Positions 1-9,728 of a stretch of DNA of 64,000 nucleotides are shown one piece after another. The DNA is from Planctomycetota bacterium (GTDB taxonomy: Bacteria; Planctomycetota; UBA8742; UBA2392), in the NCBI GenBank assembly GCA_003576915.1, contig QEVF01000006.1, positions 62,001 to 126,000 on the forward strand. The letters are read 5' to 3'. The notes under the pieces are model-generated. The model saw nothing but the letters and a program-made list of their open reading frames with translations. It was not told where the DNA came from and ran no database searches. Made by a program: the position numbers and the translations under genes. Position 1 is the stretch's first letter. The number at the start of each line of letters is the position of its first letter.

Positions 1-1
1 G

Positions 2-1615
2 GCCTACTTCTGGTTTGTATTCGGCATGCCGGGCCTGGGCCGGGGAGCGCGCGCGCCGGAAGTCGCCGACTTCGCGCCGACCATCCGCGCTCTGGCGGGG
101 GCCGGCCTGCTGTTCTTCACGGTCACGGGCTGGATACTCGCCCCCAACCACGCCACCTTGATGATGAGCGAGGCGGAGGTCATGCAGCTTTGCACTGCGC
201 CCCTGTCGCGCGCCCAGATCATCCGCTACCGCTGGCTGCGTGCACAACCGGCCACGCTGTTCATGGCCCTGGTGGCAGGTGCGCTTGCCCTCAAGCGCGA
301 AGAACTCAACGCGATCTTCGCCGCCCTGGGAACCTGGCTCATCGTCAACGTCATGTTTCTCAATGGCATTGCCGCGGCGCTGTTTGCGGGCAAACTCAAG
401 AGTCTTGGCGTCCGCGGCCTGAGCCTGCGCATCCCTGGCATCATGCTGGCGCTGGCCGTGGCGGCGGCCTTTGCGCCCAACTTCACTCCGCCGCCGTCCC
501 TTCGGCAGTTCCGCGAAATCCCTGACTGGCTCTCCCATCTGTTCAACGACGGGCTGGCAGGCGCCATGCTCTGGCCCTTGCGCCAGCTGGCGCAGATGCC
601 GGCAGCCACGGATTGGCCTGGGTTCGCCATGGGCGCGGGGGTGGCACTGGCCATGATGCTGGGTTTTGACCAGTTCGCCACGCGGCTCAACACACCGTTT
701 GAGGAGTCAGCCCTTGAACTGGCCCAGAACGCGGGCCGCAGGCTCGAGGCCTTCCGCCGCGGCGGCATGAGTTCCATGAAGCTGGCCCAGATTCAGACGG
801 TGAAGCCTTCACGACTGAGGCTTGCCGAGCAGGGTCCGGTCTGGCGGGCCATGCTATGGAAAGCGCTCGTGGGCCAGACGCGCGGTGTCTCCGCCCGCCT
901 GATCTTTCCGCTGCTGGGGCTGGCCATCCTCTTTGGTGTCATCGTATTCAGCAGCGACCGGCCGGAGATCGTTGACGTGATGGTGATTTCGACGTTTTCA
1001 GTGCTGACAATCATGCTGGTAATCGCCGGCCCCCAGATGCTGCGCAATGACCTGCGCAGCGAGTTGCACCGGCTGGATTACCTGAAGTCGCTGCCCGTGC
1101 GGGGCCGCGACATCCTGCGGGGAGAGGTCTATGGCAGCGCCCTGCTTGTGGGCGCAGCCCTCGTGGGAATCGTCACCGCGGCCATGTTGCTGATCAGGAC
1201 CACTGAAGGATTGCACGCGCCCTGGCGTGTCACGATCATTGCGACTTCCGCGTCTTTCCTGCCACCGGTGGCAGCGATGTCCTTCGCCATTGAAAACGGG
1301 GCGGCCGTACTCATGCCTTCCTGGGTGGCACAGGCCCCGGGAAGCGGCGGGGTGGAACTGATGGGCCGGAATATGCTCATGGCCTTCCTTCGTTTGATAA
1401 TGCTGTCGTTGCTGCTGGCCGTCCCCGGCTCGGCGGCGGCGGTGCTGATGGCGGCGGGCGTGCTGGTGGCGCCCTCCGGGCTGGCGACCGCCATGGCCCT
1501 GGTGTTCGCCGGCGGGGTGGTCGGCGGGCTTTTGACGCTGCTTGAAGTGGAAGTGCTTCTGCGGTTCTTCGGGCGCCGCTTCGAGACCCTGGACCCGAGC
1601 CTCGAGAACATGTAG
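2..1615 (+). CDS. ABC exporter membrane subunit (ABC_export-like), 5' end missing
   Basis: The reading frame is open to the window edge: codons run from base 2 through the ATG at 26, so the true start lies upstream. The protein is strongly hydrophobic with about ten membrane segments. The stretch MSEAEVMQLCTAPLSRAQII, just after the first membrane segment, is typical of the putative ABC-exporter permease family (ABC_export, PF16962 type), where a 'mseaEv..L.tAPlsR' motif is conserved. A second copy of the permease-like layout follows near residue 280. These permeases normally pair with an ATP-binding subunit, which I expect just upstream outside the window. An MFS carrier gene follows after 12 bases and is probably cotranscribed. 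The substrate is unknown. Family assignment is good; function as an exporter is inferred. Confidence 0.7.
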   Translation, partial: AYFWFVFGMPGLGRGARAPEVADFAPTIRALAGAGLLFFTVTGWILAPNHATLMMSEAEVMQLCTAPLSRAQIIRYRWLRAQPATLFMALVAGALALKREELNAIFAALGTWLIVNVMFLNGIAAALFAGKLKSLGVRGLSLRIPGIMLALAVAAAFAPNFTPPPSLRQFREIPDWLSHLFNDGLAGAMLWPLRQLAQMPAATDWPGFAMGAGVALAMMLGFDQFATRLNTPFEESALELAQNAGRRLEAFRRGGMSSMKLAQIQTVKPSRLRLAEQGPVWRAMLWKALVGQTRGVSARLIFPLLGLAILFGVIVFSSDRPEIVDVMVISTFSVLTIMLVIAGPQMLRNDLRSELHRLDYLKSLPVRGRDILRGEVYGSALLVGAALVGIVTAAMLLIRTTEGLHAPWRVTIIATSASFLPPVAAMSFAIENGAAVLMPSWVAQAPGSGGVELMGRNMLMAFLRLIMLSLLLAVPGSAAAVLMAAGVLVAPSGLATAMALVFAGGVVGGLLTLLEVEVLLRFFGRRFETLDPSLENM

Positions 1616-1627
1616 CTGAAAGCCGCG

Positions 1628-2947
1628 ATGAAACGTCCGTCTGAACGTGTGATCGTGCTGCTGATCGCGGCCATCCAGTTCATCAACATTCTCGAGTTCA
1701 TGATCGTCATGCCCCTGGGCCCGGACTTTGCCAGGTCCCTGGCCATTCCCACCAACCAGCTTGGGCTCATTGCGGGCAGTTACACCTTTGCGGGGGCGGT
1801 TTCCGGCATCATTGGCTCGTTCTTTCTCGATCGCTTTGACAGGCGCATCGCCCTGGCCTTTGCCATGGCAGGCCTCGTGGCCGCAACGGCCCTGGGCGGC
1901 CTGGCCGTGAACTTTGAGACCCTGCTGGGAGCCCGTGTGCTCGCGGGAGTCTTCGGTGGGCCCGCTACTTCCCTCGCCCTGGCCATCGTCTCAGACGTCA
2001 TCCCCGTGGAGCGGCGGGGCAGGGCCCTGGCCACGGTGATGACCGCGTTTTCCGTGGCGAGCATCTTCGGAGTTCCCATCGCCCTGGAAGTCGCCCACGT
2101 GTTTGACTGGCGCGCGCCCTTTTTCGCCGTGTCCGCCATGGGCCTTCTCACCAGCGCCGGGGCGCTCTGGCTCTTGCCGCCCATGAAGCTTCACTTCCGT
2201 GCCGCGGGTATGCCTCGCGCCTCGGCTCGGGAGATTTTCTTCCGGCCCCTGCCATTGCTGGCGTTTGCGGCCATGACCTGCATGATGATCAGCGCCTTCC
2301 TGCTGATTCCCAGCATTCCGCCCTATGTCGTGTTCAACCTCGGCTACCAGGGCGAAGCCTGGCTCACGGATTGGGTGGCCGGCCTCGGCATGGACTACCA
2401 GTTCAGCACCCTGGGCCCCCTTTACATGATTGGCGGCCTGGCCAGCCTTGCGCTGATGCAGGTATGCGGGCGCCTGACCGACAGGATCGGCGCGACAGCC
2501 ATGAGTTGGGCCGGTGCGTTTCTGATGGCCTTTGTAGTCTACGCGGGCTTCGTGAACTACCAGCCCTGGCTCAGCGTCATGGGCTTCTTTGTCGGATTCA
2601 TGGGCAGCGGCTCGCTGCGGGGTGTTCCCTCGCGCACCCTGGATTCGCGCATTCCCCGCCCCCAGGAGCGTGCGGGATTCATGAGCGCCCAAAGCGCCGT
2701 CCAGCACATCAGCCTGGCCCTGGCAGCCGTGTCCTCCTCGTTCATTCTCTACGAACTGCCGGACAAGAGTCTGGCCGGCGTGGAACTTGCGGGCTGGCTG
2801 TCCATCGCCTTTGCCCTCGCCATGCCCCTGTTCATCACATTGATCGAGCGCCGGCTGAGGCGCCGCGATGCCGCACTGCTTGCCCAAGGCCAAGTCGCCG
2901 GAGCCGGGGCGGCTGTGAACGTTGCACTGGCGTCGCCGCGATCCTGA
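1628..2947 (+). CDS. MFS transporter
   Basis: This 439-residue protein has about twelve hydrophobic segments, the usual size and layout of a major facilitator. The loop between segments 2 and 3 reads GSFFLDRFDRRIAL, the MFS motif A (G-x3-D-R-x-G-R-R type) that gates transport. The N-terminal half resembles drug/sugar efflux carriers of the AraJ/YdhP kind. The tail is short and cytoplasmic, rich in Arg then Ala/Gly. The start at 1628 lies 12 bases after the ABC permease stop, so the two are probably one transcript and may both export small molecules. A 200-base gap with a promoter follows. Substrate cannot be told from sequence. Confidence 0.85.
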   Translation: MKRPSERVIVLLIAAIQFINILEFMIVMPLGPDFARSLAIPTNQLGLIAGSYTFAGAVSGIIGSFFLDRFDRRIALAFAMAGLVAATALGGLAVNFETLLGARVLAGVFGGPATSLALAIVSDVIPVERRGRALATVMTAFSVASIFGVPIALEVAHVFDWRAPFFAVSAMGLLTSAGALWLLPPMKLHFRAAGMPRASAREIFFRPLPLLAFAAMTCMMISAFLLIPSIPPYVVFNLGYQGEAWLTDWVAGLGMDYQFSTLGPLYMIGGLASLALMQVCGRLTDRIGATAMSWAGAFLMAFVVYAGFVNYQPWLSVMGFFVGFMGSGSLRGVPSRTLDSRIPRPQERAGFMSAQSAVQHISLALAAVSSSFILYELPDKSLAGVELAGWLSIAFALAMPLFITLIERRLRRRDAALLAQGQVAGAGAAVNVALASPRS

Positions 2948-3010
2948 CCCTGCCATTTGTCACAACCGCGCCATGGCGGGTTGAGTTTGGGAACCGGGGC
3001 CTTTTCGTTC

Positions 3011-3038
3011 TTGACGGCCCTTCCCCCTTGGCTACCCT
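3011..3038 (+). promoter_or_regulatory. candidate sigma70-type promoter for the secretin gene
   Basis: TTGACG (3011-3016) and TACCCT (3033-3038) are separated by 16 bases, giving a fair -35/-10 pair in the 200-base gap before the secretin-like gene. The transcript would have a leader of about 100 bases. The -10 is weak, so this is only a candidate. Confidence 0.35.
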
Positions 3039-3147
3039 ACTTTTCTCCCCCGCAGGCATTTGTTGATCCCTTGTTTCCCCTGGTAGGCAGTGCTGCCGCG
3101 TTCCCTGCGTTGGCGCACCGCCAGAACCAAGGTGAGGACAGCGCTCC

Positions 3148-5829
3148 ATGTTGACACTTCGGAACCTGCTGACCGTGTTTTCCATTGCGTCGGCCTTCAT
3201 CGTTGTCTCAGCTTGCAGTGTGATGCCGTTCCAGCCCAAGGAGGGCGCGGAGCGCGACACCGGCAAGGAGAGCGTCAATCACAGCCGCGCCGAAGGGCGC
3301 GAAGAGGCTGCCGCCGCCGAGCCCGAGGGCAAGCGCGAGGTCAAAGGCAGCGCCTCGGATGCCGTGGCGGACAGCGCCAAGGGCCAGGCCAAGCCCGACG
3401 ACCGGAAGGTCTTTGACCACGAGCGTCGTCGCGAAGTGGAACTGCGCTGGCTCAAGGACCGCGCAGCCGTGGCCCGGCAGGAAGGGCGCCTGGAAGACGC
3501 GGAAGAGTACCTCGTGCGCGCCATGGAACTCAATCCGGGCAATCCTGACGCCGAGGTCAAGGGAATGCTCGAAGAAGTCCGCATGATGCTTTCCAAGAGC
3601 AGCGGAGGCGCACCGGCCTTTGACGCCATTCCGAAGTCCGCCCAGCAGGAATACGAAATCGAGGCATCCCGGACCTACGACCGCGCCAAGGCGGCCGAGC
3701 GCGGCGCCAACTGGGGCGACGCGGCCGCGGAGTGGGAAAAGCTGCTGCGGCTGCTGAAGTTCATGCCCTACAGCGCCGAGATGCAGCAGAAGTATGAGGG
3801 AGTCGCCCGCGCCGGCCTGCGCCAGGCGCGCGTGGAGCAGCAGAAGGAGCGCAAGCGCCTCGAGGACGAAGCCATCGAGACGGAGCGCCGCATGGCCGCC
3901 TTGGACGCCCAGTCCCAGGAAGACCGCAAGAAGGAAGAAATCCTGGAGTTGTACCGCCAGGTGATCTACCTGTTGGAACTGCGCCGCTTCAAGAGCGCGG
4001 AAGAAATCATCGATCGCATCCTTTACCTCGATCCGCAGTTCCGCAAGGCGGAAGAACTCAAGCGCGACCTGGCGGACCAGCGCCTGATTCAGCTCAACCG
4101 CGACAGCTTCAACAACCGCATCGTGGGCTACTACACCGCCCTGCGCGAAATGCGCGAGGCCATGGTGCCCCAGACCCGCATCGTCACCTATCCGACGGGC
4201 CTGCTGGCAGAGCGCATCCGCCAGCGCAAGGGCACGGAAAACGTCAGCCTGGACCCCAAGATCCAGCAGACGGAGAACATCCTCGCCTCGAAGATCATCC
4301 CCATGAACTATGAGGAAGAGACCTTCGAGAACGTGGTCGTGGACATCCGCAAGAAGGCGAACATCAACATCGTGATGGACAAGGATGTCAAGTCCGGCAA
4401 GGGCCAGGAGCAGGTAACCATTGCCCTGGACAACATTCCGGTCGGAAGCGCCCTCAAGATCATCCTGACCGACCTGCAGCTCACCACCACCTACAAGGAT
4501 GGCGTGCTGTTCATCGTGGGTGAAGGCGACACCATTGACGCCTCACAGCTCGTGACACGGGTACACGACGTGCGCGACCTGACCTTCAACATTTCGGAGT
4601 TCGTGGGCCCCTCCATCCGACTCAAGGCCCAGGACGACCAGGGCGGCGGTCCCAGCATCACCTACCCTGACGAAAGCGAAAAGACGCTGGACATCGAGCG
4701 TATCGAAGAGCTGGTCACTGAGGCCGTGGCCAAGGGCCAGTGGGACGCGCCCTTCTCCATCAAGTTCTTCGGCGGCCAGCTTGTGGCCACGCACACCCCG
4801 GCGGTCCAGGCCGAGCTGCGCGACTTCCTCAACGAGCTGCGCAAGATCGCCGGCCTGATGGTGCACATGGAAGTGCGCTTCATCAGCGTCGAAGACGACT
4901 ACCTGACGGACTTCGGCATCGACTTCCGCGGCAACGGCGGCCCAGCCCAGGTGCCCAACCAGGCGGCCACCGACCTCGAAGACGTGCGCACGGGCGTTGA
5001 GGACAACGCTGGCGGCCAGTTCGACAACAACGCCGGCGGCATTGCCCCGGCCAACCCCAGCAGCGGTATCTTCTTCAACAACCAGGACCCCAACAACCCG
5101 CCCGTGAACTTCAACCAGGACATCCGCGGCCGCTTTGAGCACATCTATGACAACGCCCTGGGCAACCAGCTCAGCCCGGCGGGCGGTTTTGCCATGCAGT
5201 TCGCCTACTTCTTCAACCTCACGCAGATCAACGCCGTGATTTCGGCCGTGCAGAAGCGCCGTAAGGCCCGCCTGCTGACCGCGCCGCGCCTCAGCGCTTT
5301 CAACACGCAGCGCGCCAACATCACCATCGTCAATCAGATTCCCTACATCCGTGACTTCGAAATCGGCACCTCGACCAGCGCGGCCATCGCCAACCCGGTC
5401 GTCGACACGATTCTGGACGGCATGGTGCTGGACGTGAAGCCCACGGTCAGCAATGACCGCCGCTTCATCACCATCGAAGTGCAGCCCACAATCGCGGACC
5501 TGCTGCTGCCCATCCCCACCTTCACCACGACGCTGGGCCCGACCAGCGCCGTCACGATCCAGATTCCCGAGATCAAGGTGCAGACCGTCCAGACGACGGT
5601 GCGCGTGCCCGACGGCGGCGCGGTTGTCATCGCCGGCCTCAAGACCGTGCGCGACGTCTGGCGCGAAAGCGGCGTGCCGCTGCTCAGCGACATTCCGCTG
5701 CTGGGCGTGCTCTTCCGCCGTCAGGGCCGCAGCAAGGAACAGTTCAACCTCGTCATTGTCATCCACGCCCGCGTGGTAGACCTCAACGACGAGGAACTGC
5801 GCCAGCCCTGGGCCACGGGCGGCAAGTAA
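3148..5829 (+). CDS. secretin-like outer-membrane lipoprotein (GspD/PilQ superfamily)
   Basis: This 893-residue protein begins with a lipoprotein signal: hydrophobic residues 7-20, then VSAC with the lipidation Cys at 23. Residues 60-100 are polar and charged. Residues about 85-340 are long helical, Glu/Arg-rich and TPR- or coiled-coil-like. A secretin N0/STN-like domain sits near 385-465 (motif PMNYEEETFENVVVDIR). The secretin core is near 640-880 and has the family signatures VPDGGAVVIAGL and SGVPLLSDIPLLGVLFR close to the C terminus. Secretins form the outer-membrane gate of type II secretion or type IV pili. No ATPase, pseudopilin or inner-membrane partner is nearby, so which machine it serves is open. 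A GAGGA element lies 9 bases before the ATG. A strong terminator follows the stop. Confidence 0.85.
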   Translation: MLTLRNLLTVFSIASAFIVVSACSVMPFQPKEGAERDTGKESVNHSRAEGREEAAAAEPEGKREVKGSASDAVADSAKGQAKPDDRKVFDHERRREVELRWLKDRAAVARQEGRLEDAEEYLVRAMELNPGNPDAEVKGMLEEVRMMLSKSSGGAPAFDAIPKSAQQEYEIEASRTYDRAKAAERGANWGDAAAEWEKLLRLLKFMPYSAEMQQKYEGVARAGLRQARVEQQKERKRLEDEAIETERRMAALDAQSQEDRKKEEILELYRQVIYLLELRRFKSAEEIIDRILYLDPQFRKAEELKRDLADQRLIQLNRDSFNNRIVGYYTALREMREAMVPQTRIVTYPTGLLAERIRQRKGTENVSLDPKIQQTENILASKIIPMNYEEETFENVVVDIRKKANINIVMDKDVKSGKGQEQVTIALDNIPVGSALKIILTDLQLTTTYKDGVLFIVGEGDTIDASQLVTRVHDVRDLTFNISEFVGPSIRLKAQDDQGGGPSITYPDESEKTLDIERIEELVTEAVAKGQWDAPFSIKFFGGQLVATHTPAVQAELRDFLNELRKIAGLMVHMEVRFISVEDDYLTDFGIDFRGNGGPAQVPNQAATDLEDVRTGVEDNAGGQFDNNAGGIAPANPSSGIFFNNQDPNNPPVNFNQDIRGRFEHIYDNALGNQLSPAGGFAMQFAYFFNLTQINAVISAVQKRRKARLLTAPRLSAFNTQRANITIVNQIPYIRDFEIGTSTSAAIANPVVDTILDGMVLDVKPTVSNDRRFITIEVQPTIADLLLPIPTFTTTLGPTSAVTIQIPEIKVQTVQTTVRVPDGGAVVIAGLKTVRDVWRESGVPLLSDIPLLGVLFRRQGRSKEQFNLVIVIHARVVDLNDEELRQPWATGGK

Positions 5830-5847
5830 CAATCTATCGCCTCAGCC

Positions 5848-5875
5848 AAAGAGGACGGGCTTGCCCGTCCTCTTT
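5848..5875 (+). terminator. Rho-independent terminator after the secretin gene
   Basis: A perfect 12-base-pair stem (AAAGAGGACGGG / CCCGTCCTCTTT) with a CTTG loop begins 18 bases after the secretin stop. The 3' arm ends in TTT and is followed by GCTTT. It isolates the secretin as its own transcript. Confidence 0.85.
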
Positions 5876-5944
5876 GCTTTGGCGCCGCTCTTCAGCGCCC
5901 CGAAGTCATTCGACAAGGGCGGGCCGGCAACCGACAATTACGCC

Positions 5945-7519
5945 ATGTCAACTGCCGACTCACCGCACTTCACCGGCCTGCCCTTTGCCGAGGCTGAACG
6001 CGTGATTCAGACTCACGCCAACATCGTCGTGCTGACCGGCAATCGCGCCTACAAGCTCAAGAAGCCCGTCAAGTTTCCCTTTCTCGATTACTCCACGGCC
6101 GCCTTGCGGCGCCACTTCGTGCAGGAGGAGGTCCGCCTCAACCGCCGCTTTTCACCCGCCGCCTACCTTGGCGTCTGCGAGGTGCGAAGCGGCGGCGGAC
6201 AGTTGCGTTTTTCTGAAGTGGTCGAGCCCGGCCAGTTGCCGACGCCCGACAGCGAGGTGGTGGACTATGCGCTTTGCATGCGGCGCATCGCTGATGACGC
6301 CTGGCTTCTCGCGCGGATCTGCCAGGGCCGCGTCCCGGCCGCGGGCATCCACGCCATCGTGGACCGCGTCGTGCGCTCGCTATACCACCAGCCCCCCACC
6401 CCGGAGGTGGCCGCGGCGGGTCTGCCCCAGAGCCTGGCCCGCAACACGGTGGCCAACATCGCCGAATGCGAGCGCTTCACACGGCGCTGCATGGACGTCG
6501 CACGCTTCAAGCGGCTGGACGAGCTGCTTCGAGGCCGCTTCGATGCGCTCAAGCCGTTGTTTGAGCAACGCGTGAAGGACGGCCGCATCCGCGACGGCCA
6601 CGGCGACCTCAAGCCCGGCAACATCGCCTTTGAGCCGGACGGAACCCCGCTCATCACCGACTGCATCGAGTTCGGGACCCAGTGGCGCTACCTGGACACC
6701 CTGGCGGAAGTCGCCTTCCTCGCCACGGGGCTGGAATCTCTGGGGCAATTCGCCCTCGCTGCCCAGGTGTTTGAGCGCTATCGCCTGGCCGCCCGCGACG
6801 AGTTCTCGCCCGCCCTGCGGCGCTACTACCAGTGCCACTTTGCCTGCGTCATGGGCAAGGTGACGGCCCTGCAGCTCGACGAACCCGAAGTCGGCAGGGA
6901 GGCCAGGGCCGAGGCCCGACGCCTGGCCACCCATTACTTCGCCCTGGCTGACTTCCACGCCCAAGAGCCCCATGTCATCGCCGTCGCCGGCATCATGGGC
7001 TGCGGCAAGAGCACCCTGGCGTCGGCTTTGGCCGCGCATCTTGGCTGGCCCGCGCTTTCGAGCGACGTCATTCGCAAGGAGTTGGCCGGCGTGCCCCCCA
7101 CCCAGCGCCTCGGAGCGTCAGCCTACGGGCCCGAAGTCACGCGCCAGGTCTACGCGGAGCTGATACGCCGGTCCAGCGCTCCGCCGGGATCGGGGGTCAT
7201 CGTGGATGCGCAGTTCGGCCGCGCCCAAGAGCGCGCGGCGCTCAAGGCCGCAACCACCTCCCTGCTCTTTGTGCACTGTGACGCGCCCGATGATGTCGTG
7301 CGCGCGCGCATGCGCCGCCGCGCTCAGGACGCGGCAAGAGTCAGCGACGCCACGGAGGATCTGCTGGCGCAGGCTCGGGCGCGCTATGAGCCCGTCGATC
7401 AGGCAGAGGGGTTGAACCTGCTGGCGGCCGACACCACCAGGGAAACTGCGGTGAATGTCGAGGCGGTCCTGGCGGCCCTCCTGGGCCCGGACTTCGTGAA
7501 GCAGGCGGCCCGGCGCTGA
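5945..7519 (+). CDS. bifunctional aminoglycoside phosphotransferase-like / P-loop ATPase protein
   Basis: Residues about 1-320 resemble the aminoglycoside-phosphotransferase-like family (COG2187), with the catalytic-loop sequence RDGHGDLKPGNIAF and a later ITDCIEF matching the kinase HGDL and metal-binding Asp positions. Residues about 345-520 form a P-loop kinase domain (COG0645 type) with Walker A GIMGCGKST near residue 348. The two-domain fusion is common across bacteria. The target is unknown; drug resistance should not be assumed. I start at the ATG at 5945 because the frame further upstream runs into the terminator hairpin. The gene converges with the minus-strand Minf_1886 gene, and the two stops abut. 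Confidence 0.8.
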   Translation: MSTADSPHFTGLPFAEAERVIQTHANIVVLTGNRAYKLKKPVKFPFLDYSTAALRRHFVQEEVRLNRRFSPAAYLGVCEVRSGGGQLRFSEVVEPGQLPTPDSEVVDYALCMRRIADDAWLLARICQGRVPAAGIHAIVDRVVRSLYHQPPTPEVAAAGLPQSLARNTVANIAECERFTRRCMDVARFKRLDELLRGRFDALKPLFEQRVKDGRIRDGHGDLKPGNIAFEPDGTPLITDCIEFGTQWRYLDTLAEVAFLATGLESLGQFALAAQVFERYRLAARDEFSPALRRYYQCHFACVMGKVTALQLDEPEVGREARAEARRLATHYFALADFHAQEPHVIAVAGIMGCGKSTLASALAAHLGWPALSSDVIRKELAGVPPTQRLGASAYGPEVTRQVYAELIRRSSAPPGSGVIVDAQFGRAQERAALKAATTSLLFVHCDAPDDVVRARMRRRAQDAARVSDATEDLLAQARARYEPVDQAEGLNLLAADTTRETAVNVEAVLAALLGPDFVKQAARR

Positions 7520-7936
7520 TCACTCAGGCGGGTTGAAGCTGAAGCCCTCGACCAGTGCCTCCTTGAGATCGAAGACGTCGGTAAAATCCTCGATCCGGTC
7601 CTCGTCGGTGGCGCGCAGGAGTTTGGCGTCCACGAGGTTGAAAATGATCTGGCCCAGGTCGCGCGTGCAGTGGATGCCCCAGCTCTTCCAGACGTCATAG
7701 GCCATGAAGCCGAACTGCTCGAGCGCCAGGCGCCGCATGCCTTCGCACAACTCGGGACCTGTGACATGGCGCGGCGTCTCGAGCTTGAGGTACCTGCGCA
7801 GGGTGTAGTCCAGACCCTCGAAGGCGAAGCGGTAGGCGTCGGCGGCGTAACGCGGGTCCTTGCGCCTGATTTCGATGATGGCAGCCTCGGGGTCGCTGGG
7901 GCCCCAATCCGGAGTCTGCTGGGATTCCTTGGACAT
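7520..7936 (-). CDS. Minf_1886 family protein
   Basis: This 138-residue protein is soluble, and its sequence (for example DPRYAADAYRFAFEGLDYT near residues 28-46 and GFMAYDVWKSWGIHCTRDLG near 76-95) matches the small Minf_1886 family found mainly in Planctomycetota, Verrucomicrobiota and relatives. No catalytic function is known for the family. The start at 7936 is 2 bases after the metG stop, so translation is probably coupled to metG. The conserved placement after metG/ricT suggests a housekeeping role, perhaps in translation; that is inference only. Confidence 0.8.
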   Translation of the reverse strand: MSKESQQTPDWGPSDPEAAIIEIRRKDPRYAADAYRFAFEGLDYTLRRYLKLETPRHVTGPELCEGMRRLALEQFGFMAYDVWKSWGIHCTRDLGQIIFNLVDAKLLRATDEDRIEDFTDVFDLKEALVEGFSFNPPE

Positions 7937-7938
7937 GG

Positions 7939-9654
7939 CTACTTCTTGTCCTCTGCAGCGGTCTCGATACGAGCGAACAGAGGGGCGGGGGTGCCGATCA
8001 CGTGCCCTCCCCGGAGCTGGCCCCAGCGCAGGCTCTCGTGCAGAAGCGCCTGGGGCGCCGCCTGCTTGCTCTGACGTGGCTGACCCTCCAGCTTGGAAAT
8101 CATGGCGGTCAAACCCACGCCCTCCAGTAGGGAACGCTCCTTGAGCGCCAACTGTTCCCGGATGCGAGCGCCCGTATCGGGCAGGAAAGGTTCGACGGCC
8201 GCGCCGAGCAGGCGGCAGATTTCGCACACGGCATACATGGCCGCCGCGAGGTCCTTGGCGCGGGCGGGGTCCTTGGCCAGCTTGAAGGGCTTGCTCTCGT
8301 CCACGAACTGGTTGGCCTTGCGCACGATTTCCCAGATCGCTTCCAGAGCGTCGCCCATGTCAAAGGCGCTCATGCGTTCAAGCAGCTTCTTCTCCAGACC
8401 CTGGGCCAGCGTGATCAGGCCCTGGCGCGCACCCTCAAGGGATGCGTCGGCGAAGCTGGTTTCGGCGGGCACCCGCCCTTCGAAGTACTTGTGCAGCATG
8501 TTCAGGGCGCGGTTGACCAGGTTGCCCAGGCCATTGGCGAGATCAGCGTTGTAACGGGCGATGAAGTCCGCCTGACGCCAGTCGGCGTCTTCCTTGCTTG
8601 GCCCTGCCTTGAGCACGTAGTAGCGCAAGGCGTCGCGCCCGTATTTCTCGACATAGTCCAGGGGGCGGATCACGTTGCCGATGGTCTTGCTCATCTTCTG
8701 GCCCTCGACTGTCCACCAGGCGTGGGCAAAGACGCGGCAGGGCGGCTCCAGGCCTGCGCCCATCAACATGGACCACCACACCACGCTGTGGTGCCAGAGT
8801 ATTTCCTTGCCCACGAGGTGAACAGAATGGGGCCACCAGTGAGGAAACGGGGCAAATCCGGCGGGCGTGGGCGCATCGTGCCGTGAGCGGCCTTCAAGGT
8901 CCCGCGTGGGCAGGCCCGGCGCATCAGGCCAGCCCAGGGCGCTGATGTAGTTGATCAGGGCGTCAAACCAGACCCAGATGACGTGGGCCTCATCGCCGGG
9001 CATGCGCACGCCCCAGTCAAACTTCGTGCGGGAAATCGACACGTCGCTCAGGCCTTCGCGCAGCTTGCCCAGGATCTCGTTGGCACGACTGGGGGGCAGC
9101 ACGCGGCCGCTGCCGTCATTGAGCAGTTGTGTCAGTTTGTCCGTGAAGGCGGAAAGCTTGAAGAACCAGTTCTCTTCCTCGAGCTGTTCAAGTTTGAGGT
9201 TGGGATGGTCCGGGCAGCGACCGTTGAGGAGGTCCTTCTCGGTCTTGTAGGTCTCACAGCCCACGCAATAGAGGCTCTTGAACACACCCTTGTAGACGAA
9301 ACCCAGGTCCCTGGCGCGTCTGAACAGCTCCTGCACGGCCCGCTCATGGAAGCTGTCTGTCGTGCGGATGAAGACGTCATAGGTGATGTCGAGCCGCTCC
9401 CACAGTTCGTAGAACTTGCTGACGATGTTGTCGGCAAAGCTCTTGGGATCGGTGCCCTTCTCCTGCGCCGCCTTGTAGATCTTCTGTCCGTGTTCATCGC
9501 TTCCCGTCAAGAACAGTACGGGACGCCCGCAGGCCCGCCAGAACCGCGCCAGCGCGTCGGCATAGATCGTCGTCGTGGCGTGGCCGATGTGGAGCTCGTC
9601 ATTGACGTAGTAGAGCGGCGTCGTGATGTAAATCGGTGTGTGTTCGTGCGTCAT
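7939..9654 (-). CDS. metG: methionine--tRNA ligase
   Basis: This class I aminoacyl-tRNA synthetase charges tRNA-Met with methionine in the cytoplasm. It shows LHIGH at residues 21-25, the KMSKT signature near residue 320, and one zinc knuckle (C-x2-C then CPDH, residues about 129-149). At 571 residues it lacks the C-terminal EMAP/Trbp dimerisation domain of the E. coli enzyme and resembles the shorter single-zinc form. It is flanked by ricT upstream (74 bases) and the Minf_1886 gene downstream (2 bases), probably one operon. I see no T-box or other leader structure. Confidence 0.95.
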   Translation of the reverse strand: MTHEHTPIYITTPLYYVNDELHIGHATTTIYADALARFWRACGRPVLFLTGSDEHGQKIYKAAQEKGTDPKSFADNIVSKFYELWERLDITYDVFIRTTDSFHERAVQELFRRARDLGFVYKGVFKSLYCVGCETYKTEKDLLNGRCPDHPNLKLEQLEEENWFFKLSAFTDKLTQLLNDGSGRVLPPSRANEILGKLREGLSDVSISRTKFDWGVRMPGDEAHVIWVWFDALINYISALGWPDAPGLPTRDLEGRSRHDAPTPAGFAPFPHWWPHSVHLVGKEILWHHSVVWWSMLMGAGLEPPCRVFAHAWWTVEGQKMSKTIGNVIRPLDYVEKYGRDALRYYVLKAGPSKEDADWRQADFIARYNADLANGLGNLVNRALNMLHKYFEGRVPAETSFADASLEGARQGLITLAQGLEKKLLERMSAFDMGDALEAIWEIVRKANQFVDESKPFKLAKDPARAKDLAAAMYAVCEICRLLGAAVEPFLPDTGARIREQLALKERSLLEGVGLTAMISKLEGQPRQSKQAAPQALLHESLRWGQLRGGHVIGTPAPLFARIETAAEDKK

Positions 9655-9728
9655 GGCGTTGGCGGCGTCGCTCCGGCCTCAATGGCAGGCAGTATCGGGC
9701 AAGTGCTGCGTCAAGGCAACAGGCTGAC

